Source: JAJPXC01 sp964517875 (lineage in GTDB: Bacteria; Bacteroidota; Bacteroidia; Bacteroidales; Muribaculaceae). Taken from it: 19,579 nt of DNA. How positions within the stretch are numbered: position 1 is the first letter of the stretch; every line of letters begins with the position of its first letter. This document shows positions 15,419 through 19,579 of the stretch, piece by piece. The translations under genes and the position numbers were made by a program. The DNA lies in NCBI GenBank assembly GCA_964517875.1, contig CAZFEU010000044.1:1-19579 (forward strand), written 5' to 3'. Under the pieces are notes generated by a model. That model was not told where the DNA came from and did no database searches. It saw only the letters and a list, made by a program, of their open reading frames with translations.

Positions 15419-15490
15419 TAGATTTTTTGCGAGATTGCCATAGTATATGCTCTTTTCTATATAGTTTTAAATGAGTGGGGACACATAAAA

Positions 15491-17071
15491 CTAAAACTCC
15501 GAAGTGAAATGGAATTTTATGGCTGGAAAATCATTTTGTGCCATCTGTAACACATAAGCCGAATCGGCCAGGAATACATCACGTCCTTCGCGGTCGATGG
15601 CCATGAACTGATGCTTGCGTTGCTTGAAGGCCGCGAGTGCTTTCTCATCGTCGCTCTCTATCCAACATGCTTTGTAGAGCGATATAGGCTCCCACCGCAC
15701 TTGAGCTCCATACTCATGAAGGAGTCGGTATTGGATCACCTCAAATTGAAGCTGACCCACAGTGCCGATCAATCGTCGACCGTTGTACTGGTTGGTAAAC
15801 AGCTGAGCCACACCCTCGTCCATGAGCTGTTGTATGCCCTTGTCGAGCTGCTTCGACTTCATCGGGTCGGTGTTCTCGATATATTTGAACATTTCAGGTG
15901 AGAAAGATGGCAAACCACGGAAATGCAGAGGTGTAGATGAAGCGGTGAGTGTGTCGCCTATTTTAAACACACCTGTGTCGGGTAGACCCACTATATCTCC
16001 GGGATAGGCTGTGTCTACGATGCTCTTTTTCTGTGCCATAAAGGCGGTAGGAGCGGCGAAACGCAGAGTCTTGCCCGTACGTACCTGGTGGTAAGGCTCA
16101 TTGCGCTCGAATGTGCCTGAGCATACTTTGACAAACGCTATACATGAGCGGTGGTTGGGATCCATGTTGGCGTGGATTTTAAATACAAATCCACTGAACG
16201 ATTCCTCTTCAGGGCGCACCTCGCGCTCCTGTGCTTGCACCGGGCGGGGAGCAGGTGCTATTTTTACGAAGCAGTCGAGGAGCTCCTTTACGCCAAATGT
16301 GTTGAGGGCCGAGCCGAAGAACACCGGAGCCAGTTCGCCCCGCAGGTAAGCATCGACATCAAATTCGGGGTATACTCCTTCGATCAACTCAATATCGTCG
16401 CGAAGTTTCTGGGCATCAGTCTCCCCTACGGTGGCATCGATCAGCGGATCGGCAAGATCTTTTATTTCATGGCGCTCTGAGATCGTTTGCTTCGAGGGTG
16501 TGAACAGGTCGAGTGCTTGCTCGTAAATGTTGTATACACCCTTGAATTTAGCGCCGATGTTAATTGGCCATGAGAGGGGGCGCACATTTATCTTCAACTC
16601 GCTTTCAAGCTCATCAAGGATGTCGAAAGGGTCGCGGCCTTCGCGGTCGAGTTTGTTCACGAAGATAATAACCGGGGTTTTGCGCATACGACACACCTCC
16701 ATTAATCGGCGTGTCTGTTGCTCCACGCCTTTTGCCACGTCGACCACTATGATTACTGAGTCAACTGCTGTGAGAGTGCGGTATGTGTCTTCAGCGAAGT
16801 CCTGGTGACCCGGAGTGTCAAGGATATTGATCTTATAGCCATTATAGTCAAATCCCATCACTGATGTGGCCACAGAGATGCCGCGTTGTTTCTCGATGTC
16901 CATCCAGTCGGATGTGGCTGTCTTTTTAATCTTGTTAGATTTTACGGCACCGGCTATGTGGATTGCTCCTCCGAAAAGCAGCAGCTTCTCGGTGAGGGTT
17001 GTTTTACCGGCATCGGGGTGAGAAATGATGGCAAATGTGCGTCTACGCTTTATTTCGTCGGTCAGTGACAT
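15491..17071 (-). CDS. prfC: Peptide chain release factor 3
   Basis: RF3 is a translational GTPase that removes RF1/RF2 from the ribosome after peptide release. The 526-aa protein has the normal length. G-domain motifs are HPDAGKTT (18-25), the switch region GISVATSVMGF (64-74), DTPGH (85-89) and NKLD (139-142). Domain II and III segments follow (GFVFKIHANMDPNHRSCIAFVKV; GQLQFEVIQYRL), which separate RF3 from EF-G and EF-Tu. It starts 20 bp downstream of rfbD on the same strand and shares its promoter by inference. No clear terminator follows. Confidence 0.97.
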   Translation of the reverse strand: MSLTDEIKRRRTFAIISHPDAGKTTLTEKLLLFGGAIHIAGAVKSNKIKKTATSDWMDIEKQRGISVATSVMGFDYNGYKINILDTPGHQDFAEDTYRTLTAVDSVIIVVDVAKGVEQQTRRLMEVCRMRKTPVIIFVNKLDREGRDPFDILDELESELKINVRPLSWPINIGAKFKGVYNIYEQALDLFTPSKQTISERHEIKDLADPLIDATVGETDAQKLRDDIELIEGVYPEFDVDAYLRGELAPVFFGSALNTFGVKELLDCFVKIAPAPRPVQAQEREVRPEEESFSGFVFKIHANMDPNHRSCIAFVKVCSGTFERNEPYHQVRTGKTLRFAAPTAFMAQKKSIVDTAYPGDIVGLPDTGVFKIGDTLTASSTPLHFRGLPSFSPEMFKYIENTDPMKSKQLDKGIQQLMDEGVAQLFTNQYNGRRLIGTVGQLQFEVIQYRLLHEYGAQVRWEPISLYKACWIESDDEKALAAFKQRKHQFMAIDREGRDVFLADSAYVLQMAQNDFPAIKFHFTSEF

Positions 17072-17091
17072 GTTCGGTTATTAAGAAAATT

Positions 17092-17958
17092 TTATTGTTC
17101 GTTGTTGGCGATTCGCTTCAGACATTGTGCTAAAGAGTCGCGCCAGTATGGTATTGTCACATCGTAGGTGGCTGATATGCGTTGTGTGTCAAGCACACTG
17201 TAGTAGGGGCGCGTTGCCACTGTGGGATAGTCGGTTGAGGGAATCGGCTTTACTTTCTTGTCGGGATGACCCGAAAGGTCGAGGATGGCTTTGGCGAAGT
17301 CGTACCAAGAAGCCACGCCGCTATCTGTGTAGTGAAAGATGCCTTGAACCCACTGCTGCGACCGTAGTATCTTGTAGATGGCGCGTGCAAGGTCGGCAGC
17401 GTACGTGGGCGATCCGATCTGGTCGGAAACTACCCTCAATGGAGATGAGTCGGTGGCGTGGCTAAGTATTGTTTTGACAAAGTTGTGGCCATATGGAGAG
17501 TATAGCCAGGCTGTACGGATAATGATACTTTCAGGCGACAGGGCCAGGAGCGCTGTTTCGCCGGTGCGCTTTGTGGTGCCATACTGCGATATGGGGTTTA
17601 CCTTATCGCTTTCGCTGTAAGGACGGTGTGATTTACCGTCGAAAACATAGTCGGTGGAGATATGAATTACCTTTACACCGTTGGAATCAGCCACGCGGGC
17701 TATATTTTTCACTGCGTCGACATTGACAGCCGAACATTGCAGTTTCTCCTCCTCAGCGCGGTCAACGGCGGTATAGGCGGCGCAGTTGACTATGTTGGTC
17801 ACGTCGTTGGATATCACAAAGCGTTCGATAGCTTTGAGATCGGTAAGGTCAAGTGTGTCAATATCGGTGTAAAGTGTGTTACCCGGGTATTCTGTTTCGA
17901 GCACATTGCGCATTTCGCGGCCCAGTTGGCCATTAGCTCCTGTGACGAGTATCTTCAT
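17092..17958 (-). CDS. rfbD: dTDP-4-dehydrorhamnose reductase
   Basis: Last enzyme of dTDP-L-rhamnose synthesis: NAD(P)H-dependent reduction of dTDP-4-dehydrorhamnose, supplying rhamnose for surface polysaccharides. The 288-aa protein is an extended SDR with nucleotide motif VTGANGQLG (5-13), NCAAYTAVDRAE (58-69), STDYVFDG (101-108) and the catalytic YxxxK pair Y126/K130 (SQYGTTKRTGE). These are RmlD family hallmarks. The other rml genes are not in the window. It lies 20 bp upstream of prfC, a pairing with no obvious functional link, and has a good promoter box 78 bp upstream of the ATG. Confidence 0.95.
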   Translation of the reverse strand: MKILVTGANGQLGREMRNVLETEYPGNTLYTDIDTLDLTDLKAIERFVISNDVTNIVNCAAYTAVDRAEEEKLQCSAVNVDAVKNIARVADSNGVKVIHISTDYVFDGKSHRPYSESDKVNPISQYGTTKRTGETALLALSPESIIIRTAWLYSPYGHNFVKTILSHATDSSPLRVVSDQIGSPTYAADLARAIYKILRSQQWVQGIFHYTDSGVASWYDFAKAILDLSGHPDKKVKPIPSTDYPTVATRPYYSVLDTQRISATYDVTIPYWRDSLAQCLKRIANNEQ

Positions 17959-18035
17959 TTGCTTGCGTTGTAATGTTGATTACTTGATGTTATTGGCTCA
18001 CAATGATGTCTACATCGGTGTACCAATTAACGATG

Positions 18036-18066
18036 CAAAGTTACGATTTTCCATGATTACGAGCAA
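18036..18066 (-). promoter_or_regulatory. Promoter of rfbD-prfC (TTG, 20 nt, TAACTTTG)
   Basis: On the minus strand TAACTTTG (18036-18043) is an exact TAnnTTTG -7 box, and TTG at 18064-18066 lies 20 nt further upstream, the spacing expected of a Bacteroidota -33 element. The inferred start site near 18031 gives a leader of about 73 nt before the rfbD ATG at 17958. It overlaps the region just upstream of the divergent metalloprotease gene. Confidence 0.6.
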
Positions 18067-18085
18067 TAGAAAGCCTACTAATGAT

Positions 18086-18093
18086 TATCTTTG
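18086..18093 (+). promoter_or_regulatory. -7 box (TATCTTTG) directly before the metalloprotease start
   Basis: TATCTTTG matches TAnnTTTG and ends four bases before the ATG at 18098. With the usual distance of about five bases from box to start site, transcription would begin at or beside the A of the ATG, giving a leaderless mRNA. No -33 TTTG is evident at the normal distance, so a chance match is possible. Confidence 0.45.
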
Positions 18094-18097
18094 TGTT

Positions 18098-18652
18098 ATG
18101 CAACGACAGGGAGTATACAAAGGTTTGTCGGTATTGATCGCGGTGAAGAACGTGAAGCGCATCAATCTTCGGGTTGTGGCCACTGAGCCGCACATCAGGA
18201 TATCCGTGCCCACGGTCAAGTCGATTGACGAGGCCCTGGTCTTTATCGATAATAACCGTGAGTGGATTGATGGTGCCATAAATCGCGTACAGTCACGCGA
18301 GCAGCGGCGCAAGGAAATAGAACCGGGATTGACTCGTGCACAGGCTCTTGAGTTTGCGGGAATTGTACATTCACGCCTACGATATTGGGCAGAGCGGATG
18401 AATGTGACGTACTCGAAGGTTGCCATACGCACTATGAAGACGCGATGGGGTTCGTGCTCGGCTGATGGTCGTATATGTATTAATCGCCGTCTGGCGCACT
18501 ATCCCCCACAATGGCTCGACTATGTAGTAGTGCATGAGCTGGCTCACAGGATTCACATGAATCATTCTGCGGCATTTTGGGAAACGGTGTCACGCTACTA
18601 TCCTCAATGGAGGCAGGTGAGGACTGCTATGCGCAACCGAGATAAACAATAG
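18098..18652 (+). CDS. YgjP/M48-like zinc metallopeptidase
   Basis: A 184-aa cytosolic protein of the YgjP-like (DUF45, WLM-related) metallopeptidase family. HELAH at 146-150 is the zinc motif and is followed by the family-specific HMNHSAAFW (153-161), with H156 the probable third ligand. TRWGSCS at 115-121 is the other family hallmark. No signal peptide or membrane span is seen. I chose ATG 18098-18100 (MQRQGVYKGL) because the conserved N-terminal beta segment (RINLRVVATEPHIRISVP) starts soon after it. The frame stays open upstream, and ATG 18053 would add 15 residues, but the preceding part runs into rfbD on the other strand. It is transcribed divergently from rfbD and ends at a strong hairpin. 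The physiological substrate is unknown. Confidence 0.88.
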   Translation: MQRQGVYKGLSVLIAVKNVKRINLRVVATEPHIRISVPTVKSIDEALVFIDNNREWIDGAINRVQSREQRRKEIEPGLTRAQALEFAGIVHSRLRYWAERMNVTYSKVAIRTMKTRWGSCSADGRICINRRLAHYPPQWLDYVVVHELAHRIHMNHSAAFWETVSRYYPQWRQVRTAMRNRDKQ

Positions 18653-18655
18653 TGG

Positions 18656-18702
18656 AAACAGAAGGAGGCTCTGCTTTGTTATGGCACAGCCTCCTTCTGT
18701 TT
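18656..18702. terminator. Convergent hairpin terminator
   Basis: AAACAGAAGGAGGCT (18656-18670) pairs perfectly with its reverse complement at 18688-18702, and the stem extends by TGC/GCA beyond a C-C mismatch. It lies 3 bp past the metalloprotease stop and 22 bp past the stop of the opposing acyl-CoA dehydrogenase gene. The stem itself supplies the short T tracts on both strands (TTTCTGTT on plus, TTTCC on minus), so it probably works in both directions, though neither T tract is long. Confidence 0.75.
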
Positions 18703-18724
18703 CTGTTACGGTTACGCTGATAAC

Positions 18725-19579
18725 TTATGCCTTATATGCGGCGAGTTCAGATACCTTAAATGTGTCGATGAATTCGGCGTGCTTTGTCACCTCGGCGGCA
18801 GCCAGGTTTACATATACCTTAGCGCTCTTTGCCATTGACTCAGAGTTGTAGCGCGAAGCGTCATTGATGAGCAGATAGCTCATTATGATATCTCCTGCCA
18901 TCTCTACAAGACGACGGGCCATAAAGTCGCCGTAAGAAGCATCCTCTTTCTTAAGCTCTGTGACATGTGCCACGGCTTTATCGTAGGCTTCAACGAGTTG
19001 AGCTATGCGCTCTTTGCAGCTCTGGAGCTCTTCACTCACTGTCTCGGCTGCATACTCATCCATGAGCGAGCGGTATGTGCCGGTCCAAACGTGACCGATG
19101 GCGGCAACAACCTGGAGCTGTGTGGTGCCTTCGTAGATAGAGGTGATACGGGCATCACGGTAGATACGCTCACAAGCATAGTCTTTCATAAAGCCCGAGC
19201 CACCATGAATCTGGATGCAGTCGTAGGCATTCTGGTTGCAATATTCCGATCCAAGACCCTTGGCAAGGGGGGTGAGGGCGCTTGCCAGCTTGGTGTAACG
19301 CTTCATCTCGGCGCGTTCGTCATTATCGAGTTTGCGCTCTTTTGCTATGTCTTCGTACACTTTGTAAACGTCGACAAATCGTGCTGTCTCATACAGCAGA
19401 GAGCGTGATGCGTCGAGCTTGGCTTTCATCACTGAGAGCATTTCGTATACTGCGGGGAACTCGATGATGGCTTTGCCAAACTGCTTGCGGTCCTTAGCGT
19501 AGGCAAGGGCTTCGCGATATGCGATTTCGCTAACGCCTACAGCTTGAGCGGCAATGCCAAGACGTGCGCCATTCATCAG
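18725..19579 (-). CDS. Acyl-CoA dehydrogenase, C-terminal part, cut by the window end
   Basis: FAD-dependent enzyme that oxidises an acyl-CoA to the enoyl-CoA and passes electrons to ETF, or works in the reductive direction in anaerobes. Only about 284 C-terminal residues are inside the window; the frame is still open at 19579, so the Met at 19576 is internal and not the start. Visible family signatures are KDRKQFGKAI, the CIQIHGGSGFMKDYACERIYRD block, and ITSIYEGTTQLQ, whose Glu is at the position of the catalytic base in medium-chain enzymes. After this the protein continues for about 110 residues, a helical C-terminal extension seen in longer members of the family. Substrate chain length cannot be told from this part. 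The terminator at 18656-18702 follows the stop. Confidence 0.93.
   Translation of the reverse strand: MMNGARLGIAAQAVGVSEIAYREALAYAKDRKQFGKAIIEFPAVYEMLSVMKAKLDASRSLLYETARFVDVYKVYEDIAKERKLDNDERAEMKRYTKLASALTPLAKGLGSEYCNQNAYDCIQIHGGSGFMKDYACERIYRDARITSIYEGTTQLQVVAAIGHVWTGTYRSLMDEYAAETVSEELQSCKERIAQLVEAYDKAVAHVTELKKEDASYGDFMARRLVEMAGDIIMSYLLINDASRYNSESMAKSAKVYVNLAAAEVTKHAEFIDTFKVSELAAYKA

Noticed and set aside
15419..15490. Possible terminator after prfC
   Set aside because: The AT-rich stretch contains only weak, imperfect TATA-type pairing and no GC-rich stem followed by a T run.
17876..18097. N-terminal extension of the YgjP-like protein
   Set aside because: It runs antisense into rfbD and across the rfbD promoter, and the translation lacks family similarity.

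Overview
The window looks like an ordinary chromosomal segment of a Bacteroidales bacterium, possibly a Muribaculaceae-like gut lineage. The evidence is the gene repertoire (short-form Pta, DAP dehydrogenase, a SusC-like outer-membrane barrel with an N-terminal LNEVVVEA TonB-box motif, the dxs-trkA-trkH order) and several copies of the Bacteroidota -7 promoter box TAnnTTTG at sensible distances from start codons. The lineage call is inference from content; no database was consulted. I found no mobile element, CRISPR array, phage gene or defence island, and no gene-free stretch longer than 300 bases.

Layout. Positions 1-54 are the 3' part of a tRNA-Ser(UGA), followed by a bidirectional terminator (59-82). 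Two minus-strand genes of unknown role follow: a 115-aa membrane protein with an HELIH zinc-protease-like motif and a 162-aa hypothetical. Diverging from them on the plus strand is mlaE-mlaF, the permease and ATPase of an Mla-type lipid ABC transporter, with no MlaD beside it. A TonB-dependent-type outer-membrane barrel converges on mlaF and is separated from it by a terminator. The barrel gene has its own promoter, and a perfect 28-bp palindrome plus a tandem 14-bp repeat lie upstream.

From 10355 down to 4965 six minus-strand genes are closely spaced: pta, ackA, ddh, lgt, rsmG and an MBL-fold hydrolase. They cover acetate/ATP formation from acetyl-CoA, the last step to meso-DAP or its reversal, lipoprotein lipidation, 16S rRNA methylation and a glyoxalase-II-like hydrolase. 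A second minus-strand operon (15389 to 10445) runs small membrane protein - dxs - trkA - trkH, joining the entry step of the MEP isoprenoid pathway with potassium uptake; its first two junctions overlap, which suggests translational coupling. A third runs rfbD - prfC (dTDP-rhamnose synthesis and release factor 3). A YgjP/M48-like metalloprotease diverges from rfbD and may be leaderless. The window ends inside an acyl-CoA dehydrogenase gene.

No clearly new multi-gene system is visible. The observations most worth a second look are the palindrome and repeat cluster before the outer-membrane receptor (4883-4951), the uncharacterised HELIH protein/hypothetical pair (121-1001), the small membrane protein overlapping dxs, the possible leaderless starts, and a hairpin between lgt and rsmG that pairs better as minus-strand RNA.
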